Assembly (NCBI RefSeq): GCF_013294065.1
Contig: NZ_JABSNM010000007.1
Span: 62,001 to 126,000, forward strand
DNA from: Sphaerotilus uruguayifluvii
GTDB taxonomy: Bacteria > Pseudomonadota > Gammaproteobacteria > Burkholderiales > Burkholderiaceae_C
Length of the DNA stretch: 64,000 nucleotides
Direction: 5' to 3'
Part shown: piece by piece, positions 9,633 to 18,661 of the stretch
Position numbering within the stretch: the stretch's first letter is position 1
How the letters are laid out: every line of letters begins with the position of its first letter
Notes under the pieces: model-generated
The model's input: the letters and a program-made list of their open reading frames with translations, nothing else
Database searches by the model: none
What the model was told of the DNA's origin: nothing
Position numbers and translations under genes: made by a program

Positions 9633-11798
9633 CTAGGCCGAGGCTGCCGGCTGCAGCCGCTCCCCGCTGTCGGACACGGCCGACAGGCGCGCCGCCGGCC
9701 GGTCGCAGCCGCTTCGGCCGACCCAGTCCTGCAGCGCCTGCACATCCATCGGGCGAGCGAACAGGAAGCCCTGCAGCACGTCGCAGCCGATCGCGGCCAG
9801 CGCCTGGCGCTGCGCCTCGGTCTCGACGCCCTCGGCGACCACCTCCATGTCGAGCGCATGGGCCAGCCGCACCACCGCCTCGAGCACCGCACGCGCCTGC
9901 ACGTCGCTGTCGACGCCGATGATCAGGCTGCGGTCGATCTTCAGCTGCGAGGCCGGCAGGCGGCGCAGATAGGACAGGCTGGAATAGCCGGTGCCGAAGT
10001 CGTCGATCGACACCCGCACGCCTGCGGCGTCGAGCTCGTCGAGCACGCTGCAGCCGTCCTTCATCGACTCCATCATCGCCGTCTCGGTCAGCTCGCACAC
10101 CAGCAGCGTCGGATCCAGGCCGTGGCGCGCCAGCGTGCCGAGAATGCGCCGGGCCAGATCGGGCTGGCGCAGCTGCTGCGCCGACAGGTTGATCGCGACC
10201 CGGCATTGCCAGCCGCGCTTCTGCCACTGCGCCAGCTGCGCGCATGCCTCCTCGATGACCCAGTCGCCGATGCGACCGATCAGGCCGAAGCGCTCGGCCA
10301 CCGGGATGAAGACGGCCGGACTGATCATGCCGCGCTCGGGATGGCGCCAGCGCAGCAGCGCCTCGACGCCATGCAGCCGGCCCTCGCCGCTGGTCAGCTT
10401 GGGCTGGTAGTGCAGCGACAGCTCGCCGCGGCGCAGCGCGTCGCGCAGGCCCTGCTGCAGATGCAGCTGGTCGGAGGAGTCCTCCGCGCTCATGTGGCTG
10501 TCGTAGCAGAGCAGGCAGCCGCCGCCGCTGCGCTTGGCCGCATGCATCGCCGCGTCGGCGCAGCCCAGCAGCACGTCGCCCTGGCCATGGCGCGGCCCGA
10601 AGGCCAGCCCGATCGAGCATGACAGCGACACCGGCTTCTCGGTCAGCAGGTAGGGCTGCTGCAGGTCGACCAGCAGCCGGCGGGCCAGGTCCAGCGCCCG
10701 CGGCTCGGCCTCCTCGCCCTCGAGCAGCAGCACGAACTCGTCGCCCCCGAGGCGCACCGCCAGATCGACCGGCCGGCAGCGCCGACGGATGCGCCGCGAC
10801 ACCTTGCCCAGTAGCCGGTCGCCGGTGGCGCGGCCGAGCGAGTCGTTGATCGCCTTGAAACCGTCGAGGTCGATGAAGACCAGCGCGACCGGCACGCCGT
10901 CCTGCGAGCCCGGTCGGCCCAGCCGGTCCTCCAGGCCCATGCGGTTGGCCAGCCCGGTCAGCGGATCGGTCAGCGCGCGCCGGCGCAGTTCCTCGTTGGC
11001 GGTCTGCAGCTCGGCGTTCGCGCTGGCCAGCGAGCGCGAGAGCTGACGCTCGCGGCGCCGCCGGCGCGCATCGAAGATCGCGGTGCCCAGCGCCACGCAC
11101 AGCACCAGCGCGGTGAACAGCAGCACCGCCAGCAGCAGGCCGCGGCCGCCCAGCGCATCGGCGCTCAGGCAGACGACGCCCTCGGGCAGGCGTGCCGCCG
11201 CCATCGCGGTGTAGTGCATGCCGCAGATCGCCGCGGCCGTCACCACCGAGGCGCGCAGCTGCGCACGCAGCCGCTCGGCGCCGCCGAGCGCACGCATGCG
11301 CACGAAGATCTCCAGCGCCGCCGCCGAGGCGATCAGCGCGATCAGCACCGAGGCGCCCACCAGCGGCCAGTCCCAGTCGATGCCGGGCTGCAGGTCGATC
11401 GCGGCCATGCCCAGGTAGTGCATCGAGACGATGCCGGCCGCCATCACCAGCGAGGCCACCAGATGCAGGCGCCGGTCCACCTGCCGGTGCGCGGCCACCG
11501 CCATCGCCATGCCGGCGGCCACCAGCGCCGCCAGCCAGGACAGCGCGGTCAGGTCATGGCGATAGCCCAGCGGCAGCGGCGGCTCGAAGGCCAGCATGCC
11601 GACGAAGTGCATCGACCAGACGCCGGTCCCCATCGTGAGCGAGCCGCCCAGCCACCAGGCATGCGCCACCGCCCCGTCGAGGTCGCGCACCCGGCGCGAG
11701 AGCTCGAGCGACACATAGGACGCGAAGGTCGCCACCAGCACCGACAGCAGCACGGTGCCGGGGTGCCAGCCGACATCGAGATAGGAGACGGCATTCAT
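9633..11798 (-). CDS. MHYT-GGDEF-EAL membrane protein (cyclic-di-GMP turnover)
   Basis: The 721-residue protein starts with a seven-helix MHYT sensor domain carrying the three expected motifs, MHFVGM (63), MHYLGM (126) and MHYTAM (194). This domain is proposed to bind copper and sense gas or redox state. A GGDEF domain follows with an intact active site (GGDEF at 351-355) and an RPVD inhibitory I-site exactly 5 residues upstream. An EAL domain comes next with EAL at 479-481, NLSAQQL, CELTETA, DDFGTGYSSL and VAEGVET. All catalytic residues of both enzymes appear present, so the protein could both make and hydrolyse cyclic-di-GMP. AAGGGGG precedes the ATG. The last 35 residues are an unmatched tail. 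It lies between psd and the permease, all leftward. Confidence 0.95.
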   Translation of the reverse strand: MNAVSYLDVGWHPGTVLLSVLVATFASYVSLELSRRVRDLDGAVAHAWWLGGSLTMGTGVWSMHFVGMLAFEPPLPLGYRHDLTALSWLAALVAAGMAMAVAAHRQVDRRLHLVASLVMAAGIVSMHYLGMAAIDLQPGIDWDWPLVGASVLIALIASAAALEIFVRMRALGGAERLRAQLRASVVTAAAICGMHYTAMAAARLPEGVVCLSADALGGRGLLLAVLLFTALVLCVALGTAIFDARRRRRERQLSRSLASANAELQTANEELRRRALTDPLTGLANRMGLEDRLGRPGSQDGVPVALVFIDLDGFKAINDSLGRATGDRLLGKVSRRIRRRCRPVDLAVRLGGDEFVLLLEGEEAEPRALDLARRLLVDLQQPYLLTEKPVSLSCSIGLAFGPRHGQGDVLLGCADAAMHAAKRSGGGCLLCYDSHMSAEDSSDQLHLQQGLRDALRRGELSLHYQPKLTSGEGRLHGVEALLRWRHPERGMISPAVFIPVAERFGLIGRIGDWVIEEACAQLAQWQKRGWQCRVAINLSAQQLRQPDLARRILGTLARHGLDPTLLVCELTETAMMESMKDGCSVLDELDAAGVRVSIDDFGTGYSSLSYLRRLPASQLKIDRSLIIGVDSDVQARAVLEAVVRLAHALDMEVVAEGVETEAQRQALAAIGCDVLQGFLFARPMDVQALQDWVGRSGCDRPAARLSAVSDSGERLQPAASA

Positions 11799-11880
11799 CG
11801 TCCCCCTTTGTCGGCCCGCCCGCGCCGTGATTGAGTGGGAATGCCCCGGGGCGACGGCCGGCAGGCCGGCCTGTGCCGGA

Positions 11881-12753
11881 TCAGCGCGCGGCCATCGCCT
11901 CGCCCAGGCGGATCGCCCGGGTCGGGCGCCAGTCGGGGTGGAAGCGCAGCGGCGCCTGGCCGGCGGCCGCCTTGGGGAACAGCATCACCACGGTCGAGCC
12001 GAGCAGGAAGCGGCCCATTTCCTCGCCCTGCTTCAGCAGGACCGGCGCCTGGCCCGGCGCGTCGTAGCGCCAGTCGCGCAGCGCGCCGGAGCGCGGCGGG
12101 TTGACGATGCCGTGCCAGACGGTGGCCATGCTGCCGACGATGGTCGCGCCCACCAGCACCAGCACGAACTCGCCCAGGCCGTCGCCGCGGTCGAAGACGC
12201 AGACCACCCGCTCGTTGCGGGCGAACAGGCCGGGAACGCCGCGCGCCGTCGTCGGATTGACCGAGAACAGCTCGCCCGGCACATGGATCATGCGCAGCAG
12301 CCGCCCGGCGCAGGGCATGTGGATGCGGTGGTAGTCGCGCGGGCTCAGGTAGAGCGTCGCGAACAGGCCGTCGTCGAACTGCGCCGCCAGCTGCGCGTCG
12401 CCGCCGACCAGCGCGGTGGTCGAGTAGCGGTGGCCCTTGGCCTGGAAGACCTGATCGCGCTCGATCGGACCGAACTGGCTGATCGCGCCGTCGACCGGGC
12501 AGATCAGCTCGGCCTGCGCCAGCGGGCGCGCGCCCGGCTTCAGCGGCCGGGTGAAGAACTCGTTGAAGGTGGGATAGGCGGCGGGATCCGGGTTCAGCGC
12601 CTCGGCCATGTTCACGCCGTAGCGGCGGATGAACCAGCGGATCACCGCGGTGGTGCGCGCGCCGGCGGCGCGGTTCGCCTGCCGGCCGGCCAGCTCGGTC
12701 AGCGCCTGCTTGGGCAGGAGGTACTGGGGCAGGACGGCAAGGCGATCGTTCAT
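11881..12753 (-). CDS. psd: Phosphatidylserine decarboxylase proenzyme
   Basis: This 290-residue protein makes phosphatidylethanolamine from phosphatidylserine at the inner membrane. It is made as a proenzyme that cuts itself between Gly and Ser of LGST (Ser about 253), creating the pyruvoyl prosthetic group on the small alpha subunit. The rest of the autoprocessing triad is visible: Asp in CPVDGAIS and His in SPRDYHRIHMP. Length and motifs fit the ordinary bacterial Psd type. The ATG chosen (12751-12753) starts MNDRLAVLPQYLLP, a normal N-terminus; a longer frame to 13068 crosses the promoter. A TAGAAT on the coding strand about 30 bases upstream is a plausible -10. Confidence 0.95.
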   Translation of the reverse strand: MNDRLAVLPQYLLPKQALTELAGRQANRAAGARTTAVIRWFIRRYGVNMAEALNPDPAAYPTFNEFFTRPLKPGARPLAQAELICPVDGAISQFGPIERDQVFQAKGHRYSTTALVGGDAQLAAQFDDGLFATLYLSPRDYHRIHMPCAGRLLRMIHVPGELFSVNPTTARGVPGLFARNERVVCVFDRGDGLGEFVLVLVGATIVGSMATVWHGIVNPPRSGALRDWRYDAPGQAPVLLKQGEEMGRFLLGSTVVMLFPKAAAGQAPLRFHPDWRPTRAIRLGEAMAAR

Positions 12754-12784
12754 GGATGACGGCAGACAGAGACGGAAGTCGCGG

Positions 12785-12790
12785 ATTCTA
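12785..12790 (-). promoter_or_regulatory. -10-like TAGAAT for psd
   Basis: On the minus strand TAGAAT lies 31 bases upstream of the psd ATG. No strong -35 is seen at 16-18 bases further up. Confidence 0.35.
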
Positions 12791-12893
12791 GCGACCGGTT
12801 CCTGGGCGGCCCCATGCGGGCCGGGCTGTCGGACATCGCCCACGCCCGTCGGCCCCTTTGTCCGGCAGACCGGGCGCCTCGTGGCAGCGATCA

Positions 12894-12905
12894 TGACCCT
12901 TGTCA
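12894..12905. promoter_or_regulatory. CRP/Dnr-type dyad before the 71-residue protein gene
   Basis: TGAC-CCTT-GTCA is a perfect dyad of the Crp/Fnr superfamily form TGA-N6-TCA. It lies 23 bases upstream of the start codon of the small gene at 12929, in the intergenic region shared with psd. Similar dyads occur at 49797 and 56354. The reader protein is unknown. Confidence 0.4.
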
Positions 12906-12928
12906 CGAACCACTCAAGGAGCATGCCC

Positions 12929-13144
12929 ATGAACACCTCGAACGCACGCATCACCGGCCCGGTCGAATACCGCCTGGGTGACGGTCCGAAGTGCCGCATC
13001 CCCCGTGGTCCGGTCGAGATCCAGCAGACGCCGCAGGACGTGACGATCAGCTGGGAGGCGGGCGACACGCACCAGAACGCGGCGCTGCCGCAGTCGGAGT
13101 TCCGCCGCTATCTCAACGAGAAGGCGATCGTGCTGACGCAGTGA
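12929..13144 (+). CDS. Small conserved-looking protein of unknown function (71 aa)
   Basis: I do not recognise the family. The 71-residue protein has no membrane segment, signal peptide or cysteine pair: its single Cys is in PKCRIP. It looks like a small beta-rich cytoplasmic protein (VEYRLGDGPKCRIPRG, then DVTISWEAG), ending in a charged helix (SEFRRYLNEKAIVL). An AAGGAG 7 bases before this ATG supports translation; another in-frame ATG at 12923 is too close to the ribosome site. A CRP-type dyad sits upstream, so the gene may answer to a carbon, energy or oxygen signal. It is convergent with the Hsp70 operon, 31 bp apart. Confidence 0.75.
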   Translation: MNTSNARITGPVEYRLGDGPKCRIPRGPVEIQQTPQDVTISWEAGDTHQNAALPQSEFRRYLNEKAIVLTQ

Positions 13145-13175
13145 GCGCCGACGCGGCGCCCCACGCCGCGTCGCC

Positions 13176-16010
13176 TCAATCCACCAGCACCAGCCCCGGG
13201 GGCAGCGACTCGCCGAACAGCGCCTGCTCGTCGGCGGCGTCGAGCTGCACCACCTCGCTCACCATGCGCGTCCAGCTCGGCGCCGCACCCGACATGGCCA
13301 GGCGCTCGAGCACCCTCGCCCGCCGGTCCGGATCCAGGTCCCGCACCCGGTCGCCGGTGAGGCGGGCGAGCTGCGCGGCCGCGAACGCGGCCATGCGCCG
13401 GCGGCGCCAGTCCAGCACCAGCAGCACGTCGATCCAGCGCCCCGCCACCTCGGCCGGCACCACGCCGTGCACGCTGCCATGAAAAGGCTGGCGCGCCCCC
13501 AGCCGGCCCAGCGCCCACAGCCGCAGCTCGTCGCGCTCGGGCGAGGCATTCGCCACCTTCTCGCCCTGCAGCGGCGCCAGCAGCCAGTCGCCGACCTCCG
13601 CCTTGTGCTCGGGCGGAATGCGCTCCAGCGCCGCGCCCAGGCGCACCATGTCGTCATGCCCGCCCTTGACCAGGCCGGGCGGCCTGGGCGGCAGCGGCGC
13701 GCCAGGGTGCTCGGCCGCCTGCAGGTTGTAGCCGAAGTCGTCGAGCAGGCGCAGCTGCGCCGCCTCGTCCAGGCCGCCGGCGACCCGGCGCCACAGCGTC
13801 CACCACTGGATCGCCACCTGCGCGTCGCCGCGGTGCTCCACGCCCGCCTCGAAGATCGTCCAGAGCTGGCCCAGACGCCAGCCGTCGAGCGGATCGCCGA
13901 AGCCCGGGCGCAGGCACCAGCCGGCCAGGTTCAGCCACACCCGCTCATGGTCGGCGGAGCGGCGACGGCCCCGGGCGCGCTGCCACAGCACGTCGAAGAG
14001 CCGCCGCGCCAGCGGCCGCGCCCAGCCCTCGCGCGGACCCAGCAGGGTTTCCAGCGTCTGGCGCAGCTGCTTGATCTCCTTAGGCGCCGGGCGGTCGCCG
14101 CCCGAGCGGGCGCCGAACAGCCGCTCGATCGCCGCGATCGCCTCGGGCAGGCGCGGCGCGATCTGCGCATCCTGAAGCGCCTGTGCCGGCTGCACCGCAT
14201 CGGCCGGGCCGCTGGCGCGCAGCTGGAAATCCAGTGCCCAGCGCCGGCGCGCGTCGTCCACCGCCACCGCCTGCAGCGCCAGCACGCCGATCTCGCTGAG
14301 CTGCGCCTCCAGCCGCACGGTGACCGAGGCCCCGCGCGCGCCGGCGGGGTCGTCCGCCTCGATCACGGTGGCCACCAGCGGCAGCGGGTTGAGCGCCTCC
14401 TCGCCCGACTCGCCCAGGTCGAGCAGCGCGCCCGGCGCGGGCGGCGGGCCGGCCTCGCCGCGCAGCGAGGCCAGCTGGAAGCGCACCGGCTGGCCCAGGC
14501 GCAGCCGGAAGGTGCGCTCATCAAGCGCCAGCGCCCGGCCGGCATCGGTGCCGCGCGGCAGCAGGCAGACCGCGCGGCCATCGTCCAGCCGCAGCACCAC
14601 GGTGCGCGCCGCGCCGCCGCCGATGCGCGGACCGCGCCCCTGGCGCGCCAGCGCATGCGCCACCGCGCCGCGCGCGACCGCCACATCCGGATCGGCGTTG
14701 TGCAGCAAGCGCGGCGCCACCCCGCCCCGCCAGCCCGCCAGCACCTCGACCAGCCGCGCCGCGAGCTGCCCGGCGCGGAAGACGCCGCCGTTGAGCAGCA
14801 CCGCATCCGGCAGCGACTCGCCCGGCAGCAGGCTGCGGCGCAGGAAGGCGGCCAGATGGCGGGTCACCGCCGCGTCGCTCGCATAGGGCAGGCCGAACTC
14901 GACCAGCGCGGTGCGGGCGCGCTGCGGCTCGGTCTCGAAGGGCACGTCGGGGAAGAAGCCGTCGACCAGCAGCGCCCTCACCTCCTCGCGGCCGAGCGTG
15001 ACGCTGCGCGCACCGCCCACCAGCTTCGAGCCGCCGCCCAGCAGCGTGACCGCCACCGACTCGGGCGCGTCGTCGGCCAGCAGCGTCTCCTTCGCGACCC
15101 GGCAGCGCGCCACCAGCTGCGACAGCCGCGCACCCGACAGCGACGGCGCCACGCCGCCGCCGGCCAGCCGCCGCTCGACCAGGTGCGCCAGCGCCAGGTC
15201 CATGTTGTCGCCACCCAGCATCAGGTGCTGGCCGACCGCGCGACGGCGCAGCGTCGGCGGCGCGCCGGCCTCGGGCGACTCGACGTCGATCAGCGTGAAA
15301 TCGCTGGTGCCGCCGCCCACGTCGCAGACCAGCACCCGGCGCACGCCGTCCAGCGCCTCGGCCAGGCGATCGCGGTGGCGCCAGACCCAGTCGCCGAAGG
15401 CCGCCTGCGGCTCCTCGAGCAGCTGTGGCTCGGGCAGTCCGGCCTCGCGCGCAGCCTGCAGCGTCAGCGCCCGCGCCGCCTCGTCGAAGGAGGCCGGCAG
15501 CGTCAGCACCAGGCGCTGGCGCTCCAGCGGCGCGTCGGGGTGATGGCGGTTCCAGGCCGCGCGCACCTGCGCCAGATAGCTCGCGCTCGCGGTGACCGGC
15601 GAGACGCGCGACACGCTCTCGTCGGCGCCCCAAGGCAGGATGGCTGCCAGCCGGTCGGCCTGCGGGTGCGACAGCCAGCTCTTGGCGCTGGCCACCAGCC
15701 GGCCCGGCACCTCGCCGCCGCGCTGGCGCGCCAGCACGCCGATCAGCGCCGGCGGCTCGGTGGTGTCGCCCACGGCGCGCTCGCCCCAGGGCAAGGCGCT
15801 CTCGGGCAGCTCGCCCGGCGCCGGGTGGTAGCGCACGCTGGGCAGCAGCGCCGGCCGGCCCAGCTCGCCCGGCGCGACCCACTGGTCGATGCCGAACAGC
15901 GTGATCGCACCGGCCTCGCCGCCGCGCTCGCCGCCCGCCCCCAGCGGCGCGCTGGCGACGACGGTGTGCGTCGTGCCCAGGTCGATGCCGACGACGAAGG
16001 CCGCCGCCAC
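13176..16010 (-). CDS. Hsp70 family protein with C-terminal DUF3731-type region
   Basis: The 944-residue protein has an Hsp70-type ATPase domain: phosphate-1 loop GIDLGTTHTVVA at residue 8, VCDVGGGTSDFTLIDV near 225 and LMLGGDNMDLALAHL near 262. Instead of a DnaK substrate domain and lid, it continues with a beta-rich region (about 480-600) and a long helical C-terminal part of about 330 residues that fits DUF3731. The function is unknown; the family is a conserved companion of the shorter Hsp70 upstream. The start is GTG at 16008-16010, 4 bases after the upstream stop, with TGAGGCG spanning that stop as ribosome site. This is the third gene of a tight three-gene operon. Confidence 0.88.
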   Translation of the reverse strand: MAAAFVVGIDLGTTHTVVASAPLGAGGERGGEAGAITLFGIDQWVAPGELGRPALLPSVRYHPAPGELPESALPWGERAVGDTTEPPALIGVLARQRGGEVPGRLVASAKSWLSHPQADRLAAILPWGADESVSRVSPVTASASYLAQVRAAWNRHHPDAPLERQRLVLTLPASFDEAARALTLQAAREAGLPEPQLLEEPQAAFGDWVWRHRDRLAEALDGVRRVLVCDVGGGTSDFTLIDVESPEAGAPPTLRRRAVGQHLMLGGDNMDLALAHLVERRLAGGGVAPSLSGARLSQLVARCRVAKETLLADDAPESVAVTLLGGGSKLVGGARSVTLGREEVRALLVDGFFPDVPFETEPQRARTALVEFGLPYASDAAVTRHLAAFLRRSLLPGESLPDAVLLNGGVFRAGQLAARLVEVLAGWRGGVAPRLLHNADPDVAVARGAVAHALARQGRGPRIGGGAARTVVLRLDDGRAVCLLPRGTDAGRALALDERTFRLRLGQPVRFQLASLRGEAGPPPAPGALLDLGESGEEALNPLPLVATVIEADDPAGARGASVTVRLEAQLSEIGVLALQAVAVDDARRRWALDFQLRASGPADAVQPAQALQDAQIAPRLPEAIAAIERLFGARSGGDRPAPKEIKQLRQTLETLLGPREGWARPLARRLFDVLWQRARGRRRSADHERVWLNLAGWCLRPGFGDPLDGWRLGQLWTIFEAGVEHRGDAQVAIQWWTLWRRVAGGLDEAAQLRLLDDFGYNLQAAEHPGAPLPPRPPGLVKGGHDDMVRLGAALERIPPEHKAEVGDWLLAPLQGEKVANASPERDELRLWALGRLGARQPFHGSVHGVVPAEVAGRWIDVLLVLDWRRRRMAAFAAAQLARLTGDRVRDLDPDRRARVLERLAMSGAAPSWTRMVSEVVQLDAADEQALFGESLPPGLVLVD

Positions 16011-16014
16011 CGCC

Positions 16015-17874
16015 TCAGCCCTCGATCGGCTGGCCGCGCATGTCGAACTCGACCTTCCAGCGCTCGGTGCCGCCCACCGGCACGGCGGCCAGCTCCAGCG
16101 TGCCGGCCTCGGTCACCGCGGCATGCAGCGTGACCGCCACCACCTCGCCGGGCGTGCGCCCCTGCGCCGGCAGCGTCGCCTGGATCTCGCCGGCCGGCAT
16201 CAGCTCGTCCGGGCCCCAGAAGTCGAGCAGCACGCCGGCGGTGTCCTGGCGACGCACCGTCGAGCCCAGGAAGCGGAAATGCACCGGCTCGCCGACCACC
16301 AGGCCGAACTGCGCGTCGATCGCCACGTCGGTGCCCTCCTCCATGCCGAAGGGCGCGACGCACAGCGCCTGGATCGGCGCCTCGAAGCCCGGCACCGCCG
16401 GCATCGAGGACTCGATGGCGACGTAGTAGGCCTGCGCAGTGCCGCCGCGGATGCGCACGCCCCGGCCCTGGCGCACATGGCCGTAGTAGGCCGCGCCGCG
16501 CGCCACCGCCAGATCCAGGTCGGCGCCGTCGAGCGCGCGCGCCTCGGGCGCGCCTTCGCTGCTCAGCCAGGCGTTGATCGTCTCCAGCAGCCGCTCGGCC
16601 AGCACGCCGGCGCGGAACACGCCGCCATTGAACAGGATCGCGGTCGGATGCAGGAAGCTGGCCGACTCGGACTGGCGCGCGGCCAGCTCCGGCAGCTCCG
16701 CCAGCGCCCCCACCTGCCGGCCCAGGAAGGCGGCCAGATGGCGGGTGACGGCCGCGTCCTGCGCATAGGGCAGGCCCAGCTGCTGCAGGCCGATGCGCGG
16801 GCGCTGCACCGGGCGCGCGGCGGCCTCCACCTTCGGGAAGAAGCCTTCCAGGATGACCGCGGTCACGTCCTCGCGGCTCAGCTCGGCGCGGATCGAGCCG
16901 CCGATCAGCTTCGAGCCGCGGCTGGGCACCACCAGCGGCTGCGCCGGCGCGGCCGCGTCCGACAGCAGCACCTCCTTGGCGGCGCGGCAGGCCTGGGTGA
17001 GCGCGCGCATCTGCCAGGCGTCGAGCGTCTTGCCCTCGGCGGCGAGCCGGCGCGCGACGGTGTGCGCCAGCGCCAGGTCCATGTTGTCGCCGCCCAGCAG
17101 GATGTGGTCGCCCACCGCGATGCGGGTCAGCTCGAGGTTGCCGTCGATCTCGCGCACCGCGATCAGCGAGAAGTCGCTGGTGCCGCCGCCGACGTCCACC
17201 ACCAGGATCACGTCGCCCGGCCGGACCGTCTTGCGCCAGCCGCCCTGGCTGTTCTGGATCCAGCTGTAGAGCGCGGCCTGCGGCTCCTCCAGCAGCGTGA
17301 CCGGGCCGAAGCCGGCCAGGCGCGCGGCCTCGGCGGTCAGCTCGCGCGCGGCCGGATCGAACGAGGCGGGCATCGTCACCGTGACCGACTGGCGCTCGAA
17401 GGGCGCGTCCGGATGCGCATGGTTCCAGGCCTCGCGCAGGTGCGCCAGATAGCGCCGCGAGGCCTCCAGCGGCGAGACGCGCTCGACCTCGGCCGGCGCG
17501 TCGGCCGGCAGGATCGGGCCGCGGCGATCGACGCCGGGGTGGCACAGCCAGCTCTTGGCGCTCGACACCAGCCGGATCGGCGTGGTGGCGCCGCGCGCAC
17601 GCGCCATCGTGCCGACCGAGGCGCCCGTCTCCACGCCCCAGGGCAGCGACAGGTCGCCGGCGGCCAGCTCGTCCGGGTGCGGCAGGTAGAGGAAGGACGG
17701 CAGCAGCGGCAGCGCCTGCACCGCGCCGGGCGCCGTCACCTGCGGCACCGCCAGCACCTCGTGCGCGGTCTTCTCGCCGTCGCTGGCAGCCAGATCGACG
17801 AAGGCCAGCGCGCTGTGCGTGGTGCCCAGGTCGATGCCGATGCTGTAGCGGATGTCGTCGTTGTCCTGGCTCAC
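16015..17874 (-). CDS. Hsp70 family protein (DnaK/YegD-like)
   Basis: The 619-residue protein has the actin/Hsp70 ATPase core: SIGIDLGTTHSALAF at residue 10, VVDVGGGTSDFSLIAV near 220 and HILLGGDNMDLALAH near 255. A shorter beta-rich C-terminal part (about 490-619) replaces the full DnaK substrate domain. It is not DnaK itself, because the EEVD-like tail and helical lid are missing. It probably works with the longer Hsp70 and the DUF2760 protein of the same operon on an unknown client. The start is a GTG whose last two bases begin the TGA stop of the upstream gene (GTGA overlap), so translation is coupled. Confidence 0.9.
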   Translation of the reverse strand: MSQDNDDIRYSIGIDLGTTHSALAFVDLAASDGEKTAHEVLAVPQVTAPGAVQALPLLPSFLYLPHPDELAAGDLSLPWGVETGASVGTMARARGATTPIRLVSSAKSWLCHPGVDRRGPILPADAPAEVERVSPLEASRRYLAHLREAWNHAHPDAPFERQSVTVTMPASFDPAARELTAEAARLAGFGPVTLLEEPQAALYSWIQNSQGGWRKTVRPGDVILVVDVGGGTSDFSLIAVREIDGNLELTRIAVGDHILLGGDNMDLALAHTVARRLAAEGKTLDAWQMRALTQACRAAKEVLLSDAAAPAQPLVVPSRGSKLIGGSIRAELSREDVTAVILEGFFPKVEAAARPVQRPRIGLQQLGLPYAQDAAVTRHLAAFLGRQVGALAELPELAARQSESASFLHPTAILFNGGVFRAGVLAERLLETINAWLSSEGAPEARALDGADLDLAVARGAAYYGHVRQGRGVRIRGGTAQAYYVAIESSMPAVPGFEAPIQALCVAPFGMEEGTDVAIDAQFGLVVGEPVHFRFLGSTVRRQDTAGVLLDFWGPDELMPAGEIQATLPAQGRTPGEVVAVTLHAAVTEAGTLELAAVPVGGTERWKVEFDMRGQPIEG

Positions 17875-18467
17875 AGTTCCACCTCCGCCTGCGCCACGAT
17901 CGACGCGTCATGTCCTTCGGCGAGCTGCGGCAGGCGCAGCTCGGTCACCTTCCAGCCGCGGTGGCTGAGCGTGCCGGTGAACGGCGCCTGGCCGACGACG
18001 TTGCCGGTCAGCCGCACCTGCGCGGCGTCGAAGCCGGCCGGCAGCGTGATGCGCGCACCCTCGTTCTCGGTGCGCACCGGCGCGAGCGTCATGTGTTCCT
18101 TGAGCACCTTGCGGCAGCCCTCGTGCACCAGCCGGGCGGCGGCGCCGATGTCGGCGTCGCCATAGGCGGCGATGTCCTCCTGCACGAAGTCGATCAGGCG
18201 CGCGTCGCGCTGCAGCAGGCCCAGCAGCTGCAGCGCCGCATCCGGCGTGGCCTCCTTCAGCGTGATGATCTGCGGCGGCGGGGGCGGAGGCGGCGGCTCG
18301 ACCGGCGCAGGCGCGGCCACCGGAGCCGGCGCCGGGGCGGGCGGGGCCACGACCACCGGCGGCTCGACCAGCCGGCGCGCCAGCTCGCCGCTGAACAGCA
18401 CCGACAGCGCCAGCGACAGGCGGCGGAAGAAGGAAGGCGGAGGCGCGGAGCGGTCTGGGTTCGACAT
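17871..18467 (-). CDS. DUF2760 domain protein, first gene of Hsp70 operon
   Basis: The 198-residue protein is built of an N-terminal hydrophobic or amphipathic segment (FFRRLSLALSVLFSGELA), a Pro/Ala linker (about 36-68, including eight consecutive prolines) and a globular DUF2760 domain (about 69-198). DUF2760 proteins have no established biochemical role but are regularly encoded directly before two Hsp70-like genes, as here. A co-chaperone or client-adaptor role is inference from that context. The ATG of MSNPDRS is taken as start. The gene is divergent from the large lipoprotein gene, with 194 bp between. Confidence 0.87.
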   Translation of the reverse strand: MSNPDRSAPPPSFFRRLSLALSVLFSGELARRLVEPPVVVAPPAPAPAPVAAPAPVEPPPPPPPPQIITLKEATPDAALQLLGLLQRDARLIDFVQEDIAAYGDADIGAAARLVHEGCRKVLKEHMTLAPVRTENEGARITLPAGFDAAQVRLTGNVVGQAPFTGTLSHRGWKVTELRLPQLAEGHDASIVAQAEVEL

Positions 18468-18661
18468 CGGGCGAGTCTGGTCTGGATCGGAACTTGATCT
18501 GGAAAATCCGGGGCAGCCCGGGGCTGCAGGCCGGGGATTCTATCGGTCCGGGGGCGCCCGCAGGCCCGGGCGGGGACATCCGGCGCAGCCCGGGGGAAAA
18601 GACGCTCAAGCCGGCATCTTCTCGGTCGATCGTGACGAAACACCCACCCGAGGAGACCCCG

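Noticed and set aside
13467-16133. An 888-codon plus-strand frame opposite the long Hsp70 gene
   Set aside because: The frame is a GC-rich shadow. The minus-strand protein has intact Hsp70 ATPase motifs and a coupled start.
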